A stretch of DNA of 64,000 nt from Corinectria fuckeliana (GCA_019137255.1 WPDH01000027.1:434001-498000); one strand, 5' to 3'; positions 22,594-36,137 are shown, numbered from the stretch's first letter. Numbers and translations: made by a program. The notes: generated from the sequence alone by a model not told the origin.

Positions 22594-25500
22594 TTGGCAG
22601 CTTGGCGACTTGGCAGGCCCGATGCAGTATCGCAGACAACACGGAAATGCACGTACAGGTACCGAGGACCCAGACTAAGAGTCCAGGAGCGACAACGGCA
22701 AAGTCACCGGCAGCAGCAAAGCAAAGTGACAGCGGGCGGCGGCACCCTCTCTCAGCTTCATACAGTATGCACTTCATCGACCTAGGCGCACAGAAATGCC
22801 TCATGTCCCAATTGGCAAGCAGGGCCGATTCGCGGGGCGGATGAGGTCGGAATTCTGCGCTGCTCACACTGACCGGCGTGTGAGGGTTAGCTCAACTGCG
22901 GACTACCGGTACCTCGGGAAAACTTGGTCGAGTTGGTGGTCGGCTGGTCCAAATTAAAAGCGGACGAGGACCAAAAAAACGGAGAGGGAATCTCAGGGTA
23001 GAAGTGAAGGTTGCCTTGCAACTTGTTGACTTACATGCATCCAGCAAGCAGATTGACGGCTGCAGGTGAGCACCGTGGCAGTGCTTGACTTTCCCTAGGC
23101 CGCAACAAGCGACCGCGTTGCGCTTCCCTCTCGGCCGGGACCGTCCAGGAACTAGATGCCCGCCCAGTGCGAGTGGGAGGGCCGCAATGGAATAAGGTCG
23201 AGCAGCTAAGGTAGGGATGAACTGGGTGGGCGGATGTGAAGGCGGTCGTTGGGAGGTTGGTGGTTGGTGGACTGTTGAAGAGTCGGTGGAGGTCCGAAGA
23301 ATCAAGAACAACTAGAAAAATGACGAATGACTTATGAACGGTTCGTGGCCCGGTGTTTCCTTTCTGCTCAACCCTCGCCCCTAAGGCAGCCACCAACTTT
23401 ACGATTGGTACCTGCCTGGGCTGTTCGTTGCTCGAGGAGAAGGTCGCAGAGCGCTTACAAGCCCAGCCGAAAAGCGGTGCAGGTGCAGCATTGCGAGGAC
23501 CAGCACGAACAAGTCATCGAACTTAGCGCGCAATTGCGGGTATCATCCAATGTATGTGGTCTACTTACGGGGTGTCTTTGCACTCCACATGCGTACTAGT
23601 AGTGGAGACTTTGTACCTGCTGTGAAGTCCAGCCTGGCGGTTCGGTTGGTGTTGGTGTTATTGCTGTTGCTGCTGCTGCTGCTCAGGTGCTGCTTGCTGC
23701 TAAGACAGAGGATCCTTGGACCTTGTATGTTTCAGGTGCTGCAGAAGGCATTGCAGCATATTCCAGTTCAGAGACTTTCGCTAGTCCCTCCATCCTCAGT
23801 TGTCTCGGCCACAGGCGGATGACGTTGCCAGTACCGCGGGTGGTGAATCCAACAGCTACAGATCTGTTGGTGTGGACGGAGGTACAAAATCAAGCAAGGT
23901 ACCTACCTACCTAAGTACCTAGACTAGGCCTCGGCCCATCTCCGCCATTGAATCAGTTGAAACCGACGGATTCTTGTTATTCGTACAATCGTTGTTTCAG
24001 CTGTGGGCGGACGAGATTGGCTACGGCGTCTCAAGAGGGTTGAATCATCACTCCCGATTTCCGAGTTCCTGCTTTGAACCTGAGACTAAGAGGCGGATAG
24101 GCCTTGGCAACTTGTCACTCCAACAAGGGGGCCAGAGCGAGTGTGTGCAAGGTTCCCCCCCACCACCCGGCCCCCCGGGGCTCATCGCCCTGTGTGCTGC
24201 CAAGAGGATGGAGTGGAAAAATCATGGCCAATTCACGTTCTCCTGCACTCAATTATCCTCCCACGATCTTCCGAGGACCATCATCCTTCCATTTGCACAA
24301 TGCTGGTTTTCAAGTATGAGATCTTAGTACTTTATTTGCTTCCGACATATCGATTAAACTCTTACCGGTAACTCGGGTGGAAAGTCCCATTCGGCTAGTA
24401 GCGCACAAAGTTCCTGCCAACGGTCTCTCGAACTGTGTTTCTTTCTTCCACTGCACTCGCGTGGGGCGGGTAGCCTGGCTGTGGGCTTCCCTGCTCCCTC
24501 CACATTTTGGCATCCCTGTCTAGCCAGATCTTGTCCATCTGGGCTGCTGGCGCTCGAGCCGTGCAGCAGCGCTGACCTATGCGCCATTATGCTTGGCACT
24601 TCTGATGTGGACCGGGGGGGAGCTAATAAGGTATCGAGTCGGAATCGACGGGCCAGCACCACGATGCAAGAAAACCACGACACGAGGCTCTCGTCGGCGT
24701 GGCACCTGCGAGAAGCTTCGAGGCACGAGGACGAACGGCAAAAACAGGAACGGGAACACCATGGCTATGTCGGCAACAACGTGCCGCTACGGATATCGGA
24801 CATCGGGTATCACGGACGGAGAGAAGCAATTGAAGGGCAAAAGGCCATCCGAGTACGGCAGGTCGTGTTCTGGTTTCACCTCGCCGCACCGCCCGTCGGG
24901 TCCCATACACGCACCTCTCTCTCGGTTTCCCGGTGAAAGACATGGACAGCCGGCGCGCCCAGGTGGTATTGTTGTACCCGTTCACGGCCTGGCCCTGGAA
25001 GGCCCTTGGTCCCGGTTCCGAGCGGGCGCGCGCGTCATGGAAATGACGAAACCGGCGACGACGTCCAGAGCCATTGGCCCAACTCCCTCCTTTTCCCGCG
25101 TTCGCCCCAGAATTGTCACGTCCGGAAGCTTTCTTCTCCCATCCATCAATCCATCAGCGGAGACTGGTGAAGAGACTAGCTTACGAGGGGGAGGGGTGTC
25201 CACTGCCGTGCACCGCACCGCATTCGCACTGGGCCGCATTGCGTGGTGCATCACATTCACTTCTCATCCCACTTGCACTAAGCAATGTTTAACTGCTTAC
25301 CTAGTTAGTTGCTTCGCCCTGACTGGGCAGATTTCCGGTCCACGTTGGATGAAAGGGACCATGAGTCGTTTGTCTCCGTCATCATTTTCCCTCAGCTCCT
25401 GGTTGCCCGTCTCCTGGCCGTTCTAACATGCGCGCGGCTGAAAGCCAAGGTCGGCCTTGTCCAGCATTGCCGGAGGTTTGCCTCTGCCTTTGCCTTTGCA

Positions 25501-27104
25501 TTTGCATTGCCTCACCGCATCATCTACCGAGTGCATGCGATGAGTGTACTCAGAGGGCGAAGTACTTACGGGCGGAATTTGCACGGCTGCTTGTTTTGCC
25601 GGTTCTGATTCCCGTCAGTCAGTTGACAATCGTCTCGACTTACTGGGGTTCCCTTGCTTCCCCACAACAGGTCTCGACGTCACTCGGGAGACCTTTGCGA
25701 TGTGTCTTTTCTCTCGCCTCTTCAGTTTCGCATTTTCTTTCTCTCTCTGCTGCCAGGGCTGCGTTCTATGTTCGACCTTCAAAGAAACGGCGTCCGAGGG
25801 GTCGCGGGTCGCGGGTCGGGGGGCTCACTTCGCCTCAAAAAAAAAAAAGCTTGGCTTTGTGCTGGCTCCTTGTTGGCCTTTGCTTGTTGGAGCTGGAGGC
25901 ACCGCACTGTCCAGCTTGGTCGAGATGGACGGACCGTGGTCGTACCTCATACCTCGTCCGCGCCCTCCACCTCGACAGCGTGGGCTTGGCGGGCTCAGTT
26001 GCCAAGTACCTTGCCGTCTTGGCTCTGCCCGAAAGGGACCTCGTGGACCGGGTCTATCATCGCGCTGTACTTGACCTGGATTCCTCTTCGGGTATTCGTA
26101 CATGCCTACCTAAGCTAGATGCTCCCCATCCATCCATTAAGTTCATCCATGTTGCTGCGTCCCTCCGATACTCGTTTCTCTCTCCCTCTTCCTCTCCCGT
26201 CTTTGCCCATTCTAGCCTGCTACCATCCTTTCCAGCCCTCCACTCCCATTGTTGCACCCACCCCTACTGTGCTCTCGTCTGGCCGGGGAGGGAATATTAC
26301 CACCCCTCCCCTCCCTGGGGGTTTCCCAAGTTAGGTACATAGGCCCTCAAGCCCTGCTGCTTCTGGACTTTCATCACCGCCCACCCGTCCTCATGCATGC
26401 CCTGCCCTACCATCCCTCATGAGATGCATGACATGAGTTGAGAGGGGCAAAAGAAGTCAGCAACCACTGACCCCAACTAGACGGTCTGAGCTGTCCTTTC
26501 TGTTTCTGTCTTCTGCCCACCCGCGAAGTGCCTGGTCTGGTAAGCTACAGCCGGCACCACCCACTCCCCTCTAGGCTGCTGTGCCGGTACCTGTTTTAGC
26601 CAGCCAGGTCGCCCGGAGAAGAGCCCCAGAGTTGCCTGCCTTTGCATTGCTACCAAGTACCAGCCTACCACTACTCCGTACTCCAGCACGGCACAGAGCA
26701 ATTGCAGAACAAATGGTACAGCGGCCGAGCCGGTCTCCACCTGGACCCTCGACCCTACCTACCCGCTCGCCCTCGCACTTCTCTCATTTCGCTCACCACT
26801 AAGTACATTACCTCAAAGCCCTCACTCATCTTTTTCCCGTCCCCGTCCTTCTCCCAGACTTAAATTCCCGCTCCTCTGTTGCTCCCTTCCGCCTTCTCTT
26901 CCTCTTCCCCTCCTCCCTCGAACCTCCCTCGAACCTCGTGGTCATCCGGCGCGACGTGGCAAGCAAATCGCCCCATTTTGCCCGTGGTACGAGCAGCTCG
27001 CAGCTGGGCCTGAGCCCATCACGCCCCGAGGCGTCCCTCTACGCGTCGCCTTCTGCGCTCTGCGCTCTGCGCCACTGAGCGTCCTCGGATTTTCCCCTAC
27101 AGTG

Positions 27105-27118
27105 CCCCCCCCCCCCCC
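27105..27118. repeat. Poly-C run of 14
   Basis: Uninterrupted C tract in the presumed promoter or leader of the HAL4-type kinase. Confidence 0.95.
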
Positions 27119-27362
27119 AGGCTCTGTCGCCCGACCCTCCATCCACCCTTACAGGTTCTTCCAGGTTTTCAACACCTTTTTTGCGTCCTTACGGCACCCA
27201 CAAAGGTTGGCCTGGCTCCCTCCCTGGTTCTCCTGGGCCGTCGTCAGCCAAGATCGGCAGACATCTCGTCCCTATTTTCGTTGACCCGACGTTGACAATT
27301 GCTGTCCAGCGCCCTACCCTGCCAAGTACCAATCGCCCGCCCTGCACTTTACTTGCGCTTCG

Positions 27363-27395
27363 ATGCACTGTTGCTGCACTGCCCACCAACTTTGA
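27363..27395 (+). other. Possible 10-codon upstream ORF in the kinase leader
   Basis: ATG at 27363, ten codons ending TGA at 27395. No other ATG lies between it and the kinase start at 27769, so roughly 370 nt of the leader are ATG-free. It matters only if transcription starts upstream of 27363. Confidence 0.3.
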
Positions 27396-27768
27396 TCCAC
27401 TACCCCGTCACCATCCCGGCCACTATCACCACCACTCCTCCCTCTACACAACCTGCAGCCGTCGTCCTCGGCCGCTTGCTGTCCCGCGCTGCACCACCGC
27501 TGCAACGAACCTCCGCCCTCAAAACCCGCCGTGTCTCGGTTCATCCCTGCGCAACGCAACGCAACGCATCGCATCGCCTCGTGCTGTGTTGCGTCGTGCT
27601 GAGCTGGTGCTTTGTCCCGGTGCTCCTGCTCCTGCTTCTTGCTTCTTGCCTGCTGCTCGTGCTGCACCCGGCTCGCGCCTCTCCTCCTACCAGCACACCC
27701 CCCCTCCCGTTTTACCCTTCTTCCTCTTTCCGTCTCTCGCTGATTGAGACGCTGTCTCTCCTACGAAA

Positions 27769-29339
27769 ATGCCAACTCCCCCCATCTCCTCAATTAAGCC
27801 GCCTTCCGCATCGAGCTCGAAACCCTCGTCGATCAAATCTCAAGATGGCGTCAAGAAATCACCAGGCTTAACTCCGCAAAACGGCGCCGCTGTCGGCAGC
27901 AACCTCGTCCCTGATGCCCACCTCAAGCCCACAGACAAGGCATCGGTCAAAGAACGCCTCACTCGCATGTTCTCCAAGGACGGTTCTCGCACGCCCACGG
28001 GAATGTCCACGCAACCGACCTCCGACCTTGCCCAACGCCCGAGAGCCACCTCAATAAACGGCTCCACCTCCCCTCTCGCTCGCAAGCCTTCTTCTTCTGA
28101 GAAAGGCGCCGAGAAGCCCGCAACCAAGCCTGTCGACAAGGCTTCCTCCGCAACCAAGACCACCAAGACTCCCGCCGCCAGCTTGCCCCCACGGCGCTTT
28201 GAGGTCAATTCCGAGCTCCCCGGTGGCCATGAGCACCACCTTAAGTCGAGTCGCCGACAAGAGAAGCTTTCCGATATGTGGAGAGCCATTCTTGGCAAGA
28301 AGCAGGAGGCTGCCCCGGACCACGACCTCTCGCTTGTCAACAACTGGGTCGATTCGCTGAGACTAGAAAAGGAGGAGGCCAACGACAAGAAGGGCGGACC
28401 GAACGCGACGTCAACGCTTGTTGAGAAATATGGCAAGTGCCAAGAAGTAGTCGGCCGCGGTGCTTTTGGCATTGTGCGAATCTCCCACAAGAAGATAGGC
28501 GGCAGTGGTGAAAAGCTCTTCGCCGTGAAGGAGTTTCGCCGTAGACCCGAGGAGACGGAGAAGAAGTACAGCAAGCGCCTCACCGCCGAGTTCTGTATTT
28601 CGTCCTCCCTTCGACATCCGAATGTCATCCACACCCTCGACCTACTCAAGGACTCCAAGGGTGACTACTGCGAGGTTATGGAGTTCTGCGCCGGCGGTGA
28701 CCTGTATACTCTCGTTCTTTCGAGTGGGAAACTGGAAGTCCAGGAGGCCGACTGTTTCTTCAAGCAAATGATGCGGGGTGTCGAGTACCTGCATGAGATG
28801 GGCGTTGCACACCGCGACCTCAAGCCAGAGAACCTCCTTCTTACCACCCGCGGAGGCCTCAAGATCACCGACTTTGGCAACGGGGAGTGTTTCCGGATGG
28901 CCTGGGAGACCGATGCCCACATGGTCTCGGGTCTTTGCGGCTCTGCACCGTACATATCTCCCGAGGAGTACACGGACAAGGAATTCGATGCTAGAGCCGT
29001 CGACGTTTGGGCCTGCGGCGTCATATACATGGCCATGCGCACCGGTCGCCATCTCTGGCGCTTGGCCAAGAAGGACGACGACGAATTCTATGCTAGGTAC
29101 CTAGAAGGTCGTCGGGACGAGGAGGGCTACGGGCCTATTGAATCGCTCCATCGTGTAAGGCCTATGTTTCCTGAATGGCTCCGTTCCTTTGCTAACCTGA
29201 TGATTAGGCCCGCTGCCGCAACGTCATCTACTCGGTACTCGATCCTCATCCTTCCCGTCGCTTGACAGCCGCCCAAGTTCTCAAGTCGGAGTGGGTGCGG
29301 GAGATCAAGCTCTGCAAGGCCGGCGAAGAGGGCTTGTAA
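27769..29339 (+). CDS. HAL4/SAT4-type Ser/Thr protein kinase
   Basis: Exons 27769..29154 and 29208..29339; 505 aa. The 53-nt intron has GTAAGG, CTAAC and TAG; without splicing the frame stops before the last kinase subdomain. The first 200 residues are Ser/Pro/Lys-rich and probably disordered. The kinase domain (about 218-490) has Gly loop GRGAFGIV, Lys254 (AVKEFRRR), HRDLKPEN with Asp350, DFGNGECF with Asp368, and SPEEY in place of APE. DFGNGECF and the GLCGSAPYISPEEY segment mark the fungal HAL4/HAL5/NPR1 kinase group, which stabilises plasma-membrane nutrient and K+ transporters in yeast. The intron-spanning end ARCRNVIYSVLDPHPSRRLT completes subdomain XI. Substrate in this fungus is unknown. 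Confidence 0.9.
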
Positions 29340-31399
29340 CGGACCTCGGACTACATGAGTAGTCCAGTAGTCTATTGTCTCAAACGAGCCCTCTAGTCGA
29401 CGCGTATCCCAATAGACCGCCTTGGCACCCTCCCGCCACACTGGGCATACCCGGCGACTCATCAGAGACCGACAGTCTGGTACGGGGCTGTCCAATTCCA
29501 AGAAAGCCCCCGCTCCTCGGGGGACTTGCTGAGGCGGGATGCTTCCCCGTCTCGCCAGGAACGGACAGGTTTGACGTACACATCCACCCCTGTCCGGCTG
29601 ACGATTCAACGACTTACGTCCATGTGAGGCTTTTCTTTTTCCCTTTGTCACATTACCTAGCATCGGTGTTTGGCGCATCTGTTACATACATGGCTGTTTT
29701 TGCTTGAGCGTTTTGGCATCCTCCCGGTTCACACTTTGGTTCGATGAGGAGGAGGAAAGAGGGTGGGCGATAGTTCTCAACCCTTTTTTTTTACTGGCGA
29801 CATGGCGGGTAGGCTCACTTCTGTTAACGACAACTTCCAATCACTTTACAAGCAAAGGACGGCGCTTTACTCCAGGCCGGCGTGTCGGACGGGCGCATTC
29901 TCGAAGGCAGAACAGAACAGAAGCAAAAATGGACATTTTGAGGGAATTGGATATTGGATCCCGGTGGGCGAATTCCTGGGCGGGTGGTCATGTGTGCAGG
30001 AATGGGGATAGGGATGGATAAGCATGAGCATGAGCATGAGCAAGGATCTGCTGCTGCTGCTACAAGGAAGCCCATCTCGGGGAGCGCGGTGATGACAGAT
30101 GGGAGCTCTTGTTTCCCCTTATGCCCCATGGTTAGGTAGATGGCTCTTTCTGAATAATCTCACTCGCTTTGCTGTTCTTCTCTTAGAGAGTGAGAGTAGA
30201 GTGAGGTGGTTGAGATGGAGCGTTTCTACTCTCGAACAGGGGCACGTCACGCAAACAAAATTCCAGCCCTGACTGCATGTTGAAGGCGGCGAGCATGTCC
30301 GCAATTTCGGCCTTGACATTTTCTATGACGCCACACAAACCCAGGTCGAGGGGTTTTCTTTGGCGATTTGCTGACGCCATCGTGGCTTTGTCGCCGATTG
30401 GAGTCGAGTTGGACCGGCCAGTCTAGACCCAACTCCGCCCCCTCCTCTTCTTTGGCCGAGTCAGCTTGCGGCGACCCGGGACGGGTGGCGGAAGGAATAT
30501 GCTTTGGCAGGACAGCGCGTGGCTAAATGCTTCCAGCCAGGTCTAGAGACTCATCTGCTCATCCAACTAACTGCGAACAGACTATAATAGACCCTATGGC
30601 TAATTCTCGAGCCAAGAGAAACTGACTCTCCATACAGACACATACTTTATACACTCAACATCATTAACACAACCAAGTCACCGCATATAGAGGGGGCACA
30701 GGGTTTGAGGAGCAGAGTACGCAGTACTGTAGGTGCGTGTATCCCATTCGAGTCTTCCTACAATGAAACTCTGTGTATGTGTGTGCGAGGTCGACATTCC
30801 CCGACAAGCCAGAACCTCTACCCACCAAGCATAAGGCGCCGTATGCATACACACGGCAGCTGCCAAAGACCCAAGTACAACCCGCCCAGTAGAGTAGAGA
30901 CACCTTCCCCCCAGTTTCCTCCGAAGCCCTATCCAAGGGAATAATAATAGAAAGCCCAGTTTTCCTCCCTATGCATGGCACCCTAGAGCGGAGGGTGACC
31001 ATGACAACAACATAGAAAATCCAAAGAGATGTAACTTGCATGCATTAACCACTCGGCATGCCCAACAGTAGATATCGTTGCCCGTCCAATTTCAAAATAA
31101 GATCCTAGGGGTTAACGTCCAGAGAATCTGTCGTGTCCCCTCCACTCTCGAAATCTCTCCACTCGCGTCGACGCAAAAGATCGTGGCGTCGTAGATACAA
31201 AGACATTATATCCCGCTCAATAAATCCCCCTGCGTAAGCACTAGATCCTCATATCGTTTTGTGCCAATTCAAAGTAGCCGCATAGAAACCGGAAAATAAT
31301 GAACAAGAATGAGGCCTGGACTAGTCGAGCCAACAGGTGTCTGATCGATCCGAGGTAATTATAGTTGCAAAAAACATCATCGGTAGTTGCGCAATGGTA
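29340..31399. other. Convergent intergenic region, HAL4-type kinase / unknown gene
   Basis: 2.06 kb between facing stop codons. I see short tandem repeats (GAGCAT units at about 30026-30043, then CTG units at 30048-30060) and an AT-richer stretch from 30900 to 31320, but no gene. Both 3'UTRs should lie here. Confidence 0.55.
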
Positions 31400-32773
31400 T
31401 CAGGAGTGGAACAAGTCCCAAGCTCGGTCACATAACCGCATAAACTCTTCCTTCTTCTGCTTTTGAGTCTCGGGGCTATCGCGTCCAGCGCCAAAGGGAC
31501 CGCGACGGGTAGGAGCCGGGCCGTGGCCCAGGGGCGGGCTGCCGTCCTCGTATTCTGCACGTGTTCTTCGTTTGCTGGCGCTTCGAGATGCATCCATAGG
31601 CCGCATGCCAGGCGCGGGAGAAGGAGGAGTTGGGGGCTGGTGTCCGCCGTAGTGGACCAACTTGGGAAGTAGCTCGGGTCGGCCACCAGACAGCTCTTGC
31701 TGCGCCTCTTCAGCAGATCTATATTCGCGAGGGCGCCCAGGCGTTGGGGCCTGGGTCTGAGGAGGTGGGAGTCCTGGTGATGCCAGGGGGGGAGCTCGAG
31801 CGCTTCCGAGGTTGGGATACAAGCCAGACTGAGGGGCGTTTTCGGGATGCGCAGACAGGCCTTGGCCAAAAACATCGCTAATAGGTGGCAACCGATTGTT
31901 GGTCTGGTTGGCAGGGACGTGATGGATGTGGGAGGTGCTCGACAGATTAGAAGGCTGGTTGGCGATGTGACGGGACATTGGCGCAGGGTGCTGTCGACCG
32001 GTGAAGCTGTGGCCGAGAGGCGCAGACTGGATAACTCGCTCGTTGGCGAACTGCTCGTGGGAAGGCGCAACGATGGACAAGCCCGCGGGCGCCCTGTTTC
32101 TTCGCGACATGCCAGGGGTCTTGGCGGCAAACCCGCCCAGAGAGTCCTTGTCGGGGCCGTCACCCTTGGCCGACTGCTGATGCAGTCTAGCCTCAATGAT
32201 ATGTCGTTGCTGCTCTCGAACCGACATGCTTCGCTGCAGCTGCTCCTTCATGACGGGGTCCTGTGTGACAAAGCCGGGGGAAAGGCAGGCAATGCCGACC
32301 TCTTGGATGCCCAGGCCGTCGCGGGCGGTCAACGGCCTTGCGGTGGCAGGCTGGTTCGATTTAGAGGTGTTCTTAGAGAGGTCGAGTCTCCTGGGTCGGG
32401 GTCGCGAGTTGGGCATGCTGGGCGATGCAGGCTCCTTTTTGACGACGATTTTGGGGGCAAGGCCACCGGCACGGGAGCTATTGGAATAATACAAAATCAG
32501 CAAGCAATTCAAGCAACTCGAGCGTGCAAAGAGGGCAGTAAGAGCAATTGAGACTCACGCGCTTGGGGGTGATGACTTGGCTGCAGTGATAACGGCCTTC
32601 GGGCTGCTGCTGCTGTTGTTGAGGTTGGAGGATTGAGCTGTCATGTTGTGTGCGGCTGAGGGAGCGCTAGATCTTTGTGCAGAAGCGGCAGAAGTCGGCG
32701 CAGCGGGTAGCTCGGGGTAAGAGGGCCTCTCGTGGGGGGCGGGAGAGGGAGCCATTGCAATTGCAGCACTCAT
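31400..32773 (-). CDS. Uncharacterised Ser/Pro-rich protein with conserved-looking C terminus
   Basis: Minus-strand exons 32773..32559 and 32477..31400; 430 aa. The 81-nt intron has a GTGAGT donor and TAG acceptor in phase 2, and the join reads SPPSASRAGGLAPKIVVKKEP. I do not recognise the family. Most of the chain is low-complexity (Ser, Pro, Ala, Gln, Asn). Denser segments that look constrained are DGLGIQEVGIACLSPGF, DPVMKEQLQRSMSVREQQRHIIEARL and the C terminus EEFMRLCDRAWDLFHS. VVKKEP resembles a sumoylation-type context and SKRRTR is a possible nuclear localisation signal, so a nuclear or regulatory role is conceivable but unproven. Start chosen as the first ATG of the open exon. Gene reality is supported by the splice and by the long open frame. 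Confidence 0.72.
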
Positions 32774-33056
32774 AGTGAAGCGAGTGCGCGAAGCAGGGCG
32801 GTTGTGGGAGATGTGCGCGAGGTTGAAGGGAAGGACGGGACCGGTTGGACCGAGAAGAGCCGGCCGGCTTTTGTCACAGGGACGAATCGGTGACGAGATC
32901 GGGAACGGGGGCGACAGTCAGCACGATTTGCAATCCGCTCTGTTGACTCTCGTGGCGGGCACGCAGGCGATGAAGCAAACAACGCGGAGTCGCGATGTCT
33001 AGTCTGCGGTTCGACTCGGAGGCTGGGGTTTCGGATTTCGCGTTTCGTATCTCTTC

Positions 33057-33077
33057 GGGGGGGGGGGGGGGGGGGGG
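33057..33077. repeat. Poly-G run of 21
   Basis: Longest G homopolymer in the window, upstream of the unknown minus-strand gene at 31400-32773. Confidence 0.95.
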
Positions 33078-36000
33078 TTGTTTTAGTCCAAGCTCGGGCG
33101 GATGATTCAGCTGTGTCCGGAAAATAGACCCCAAAAGCAAGTAGCGAAAGACGTGCAGCGCAGGCAAAATACGAGGGAGGAGTTGATGCTGAAGCAGTAT
33201 TAAGTGCTCAGTCGAGCTGATGATGCGCAGCAAATGGTGCCCAGAGAGGAAAGGAGGAGCAAAGCCGGAGGGAATCAACAGTTTCGGCCGGTTTGAGATT
33301 GGGTTGTTTGGTTGTAGTCGGGAGCCCCGAATGTTCTTCGCCCACGGGTGGATAATGGTGGTGGCAGTACGAAGTAGTGGCGGTACTAGGTCTAGTAGGT
33401 AGGACAGGATGGGGCGGTGGATAGATGGCTTATGCTGGTGTGCAAGCGAATGGAATCGCCGAGAAAATTAATACAGGCTGTGAGGGGGAGGAAAGCGATC
33501 GAGTGCGGCCAAGTCTCGGAACCGAGCAGTTATTTCGTTGTTGGACGCAGCCGGGAGCCAAGCAAATGCACAGCTCAAGCGCCGAGCCAACAGCGAAGGA
33601 TGCAGGACCGTGGGCCAAGCGTGGGCCAGCGTGGGTGGATTAGCGAATGAAGGGATTCCAGCAGCCGACAACAGATGTGACGAGGCGGCGGAGGCTGCGG
33701 CGGCGACGGTGGTGGTGGTGGTGGTGGTGACCGTCGGAAGGTAGTGAGTGAGTGTGAGTGCAGCTGTGCGGTAGCGATGGCTGTTATAAGCGGCAACGGC
33801 ACTGGCTAGGGCAGCTTTGACACGGCAGAGCCAGGAAAGGAAGCGGAAGAAAGCAACAGCGCCGCGCGAAGGAATACGACGAGGAGGGGGTTTAGGATAG
33901 GTATAGAACTGGAGAGCGGGGAGGAAGAGGGTAAGTAAAAGAGAGGAAAGCCGCCTCGTGCGAGGAGGGGTCGGGTACCTGGTGATGTTTTATTTCATGC
34001 CTTGTATTTTATGAAAGGGGACACGGGGAAAAGTGACACAGTCATGGCGTCCGGTTCGTGTCTTGAAGCAATGGGTCCCCCCAGCGAAACGAGAGCCAAA
34101 GGGGCCAAAGGGGGCCGTGAGCATGGGATGGAGAAAGAGGAATCCGGGAGGGGGCCCCTGGACAGGCTAGGGGTCAGTAGCACGGATTAGGGGAGTAGGT
34201 AGGGGATGAGGATGGTGGAAGCTGAGGCGCTGGACGCTGTGAGAGCCTGGGGCGATGGGCGACGGGCGATGGATTGTGATGAAAGGAGGAGGAATAGGGC
34301 GTGTAGCTATCAACAGCCGCGAAGTCGACACAACGGGCCAACCGTGGCTTTGGGACTTCACGCCCAGAACACCAACACCAACACCCACCGCCACCGGAGT
34401 TGAAACGAGGCACAGCACCAGCATTCGCAACAGCATACGCACCCAGGACCATCCAGTGGCCCCTCCCTCCCCCCTCCCCCACCTGAAGTCTGCTGCTGCT
34501 TCTGCACCGGCCCCGGCCGGCCAAGCCAACCGAAAGTCCTCCTTGCGGTTCTTGGCCTTCCCGGAGTCGTTCTCACCGTCGTTGGCGGTTTTGGATTGAT
34601 GCTAACAAATGCTGCGACGTGGCCCCCGCTGTTTCTGATTGGGTATCCTCGTCTGGACTATTCTCCCCTCCTCCCCTGTCCCCTCGCTGTTACCAAGCAA
34701 ACTCGCCAGTCATGATGCTGCGATGTGCTGCCCTACGCTGCTCTATGTATGTACCATGCCAATGCGCTGTGTTGTTGTTGCGTCTGCCCGTGTAGGTACG
34801 ACTATCTATACCTAGGTAGATAGATACGGATGTACTGTGTAGGTTCCTGTGCCAGGCCTCTTCACTTGCAGTAGGCCCGAGCAATACGAAGAGAGGGCGT
34901 AGAGAATAGGCAGTCAGTTTTGGCTTCTCCCGGCACCAGCGGCAAGATGGACTGTCTCCAGTTAGACTTGACCGCTTCTTGTCCGTCTTTTGGCTTTGTC
35001 TATCTCAGACACGCAGACGACAAAATCCGCTACAGTCCCTAGCAGCGCCCATGACCTGCGCCGTAGGTGCACCATGCCCTCGTCGATGAAGCCGAGGCGC
35101 TGTGCGTCGTGACACGGCCGCTATGGCTTCCAGTAGTTTCGGGGGCCGTGCAGTGAAAACCCTTGCAGCATATTGGAGGGTGTGTATGAATACATCTTGG
35201 GCACCAGCTTTGCGGCCACCAGATATGGAAGCACACCGCGCCGCTGGTAAGGTAGGTGGTTGGAATATGAAGCGCGCCCAGCTCCAGGTCACTTTTAGAA
35301 GAAGAAGAAGGGGTGATTCCAGTCTCGATAGACCAAGGCACTTGTTCGTCAGCGATCCACGATTGCAGCGGCATCCACTCCGGCTCCCGGGTATTTCAAT
35401 ACGACGCCAAAGGCAGAAAAAGGGGTTCTCTCGTTCGTCAGTGGTTGCGTGGGTGGTTGCGAATTCTGGATCAAAGATCGTCATGGTGGGATCGGTCCCA
35501 GGCCGTTCCGTAACTACGTAATAAAGGTAGTTGGCGATGAATGGTTTGGTTGCGCGACGGGCGTTAATTAGAGACTTGTTTTTGAGGGCTGAGAGACAAA
35601 GGTTCCACAACCACTACTAACCACCAACCGTCCATCACAGACAGCTCTTTCCATCCAAGACACCTGCTAATCGATATTATTATAGCGAACACGACTGCCT
35701 ATCCAAGTACTCCGCAATAGAGGTACTACATGCTACAAATAAGGTAGGCACATATTACCAGCGAGGGGAAGGAACACCAATTAGTTACACCATTAACTCT
35801 CAACCTGGAAAGCTCCCCGCCGGGACGGGTCAACTCAAAGTCCCTCTAAAAACCCGCGCCCACGTCAGCAAAAGGAAGGCGAGAAACATCCCAGTATATA
35901 ATCTGCAATGGATCATCGCTTCGCAACAATCTGGCCAAAAGCTGAGGTCGCCCTCTCTAGGTATGTACCGTCATTACCAATTCCCTCCCATCATTTTTGC

Positions 36001-36137
36001 CTCCGCCGGTTGCCACTCGCTGACACTCCCAGCCTAGTAGATTACATGTGAATATGTAGTGAGCATCCGTATTATTACTCGAACTTGAATAAGTGTTCGG
36101 GCGCTCTCTCCCACTCCGACCTGATGAAACCTGCCCC

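Larger units (their letters stand above)
20442..27768. other. Gene-poor region between CaMKK and the HAL4-type kinase
   Basis: About 7.3 kb with no recognisable gene. Open frames up to about 300 codons (24593-25426, 25428-26342) have no family signature, overlap on several frames and do not begin at well-placed starts. The stretch holds G/C homopolymers (20612-20622, 21535-21548, 22581-22593, 27105-27118), A12 at 25837-25848 and a CTG-rich run near 23655-23695. From about 26100 to 27768 it is pyrimidine-rich and looks like the promoter and long leader of the kinase. A non-coding RNA or small lineage-specific gene cannot be excluded. Confidence 0.55.

Noticed and set aside
24593..26342. Two plus-strand open frames of about 280 and 300 codons
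   Set aside because: They overlap frames on both strands, have no recognisable domain, irregular composition and poor starts; typical of stop-poor GC-rich intergenic DNA.
35005..35610. 201-codon minus-strand open frame
   Set aside because: No family signature, cysteine and tryptophan scattered without pattern, no splice or neighbour support.
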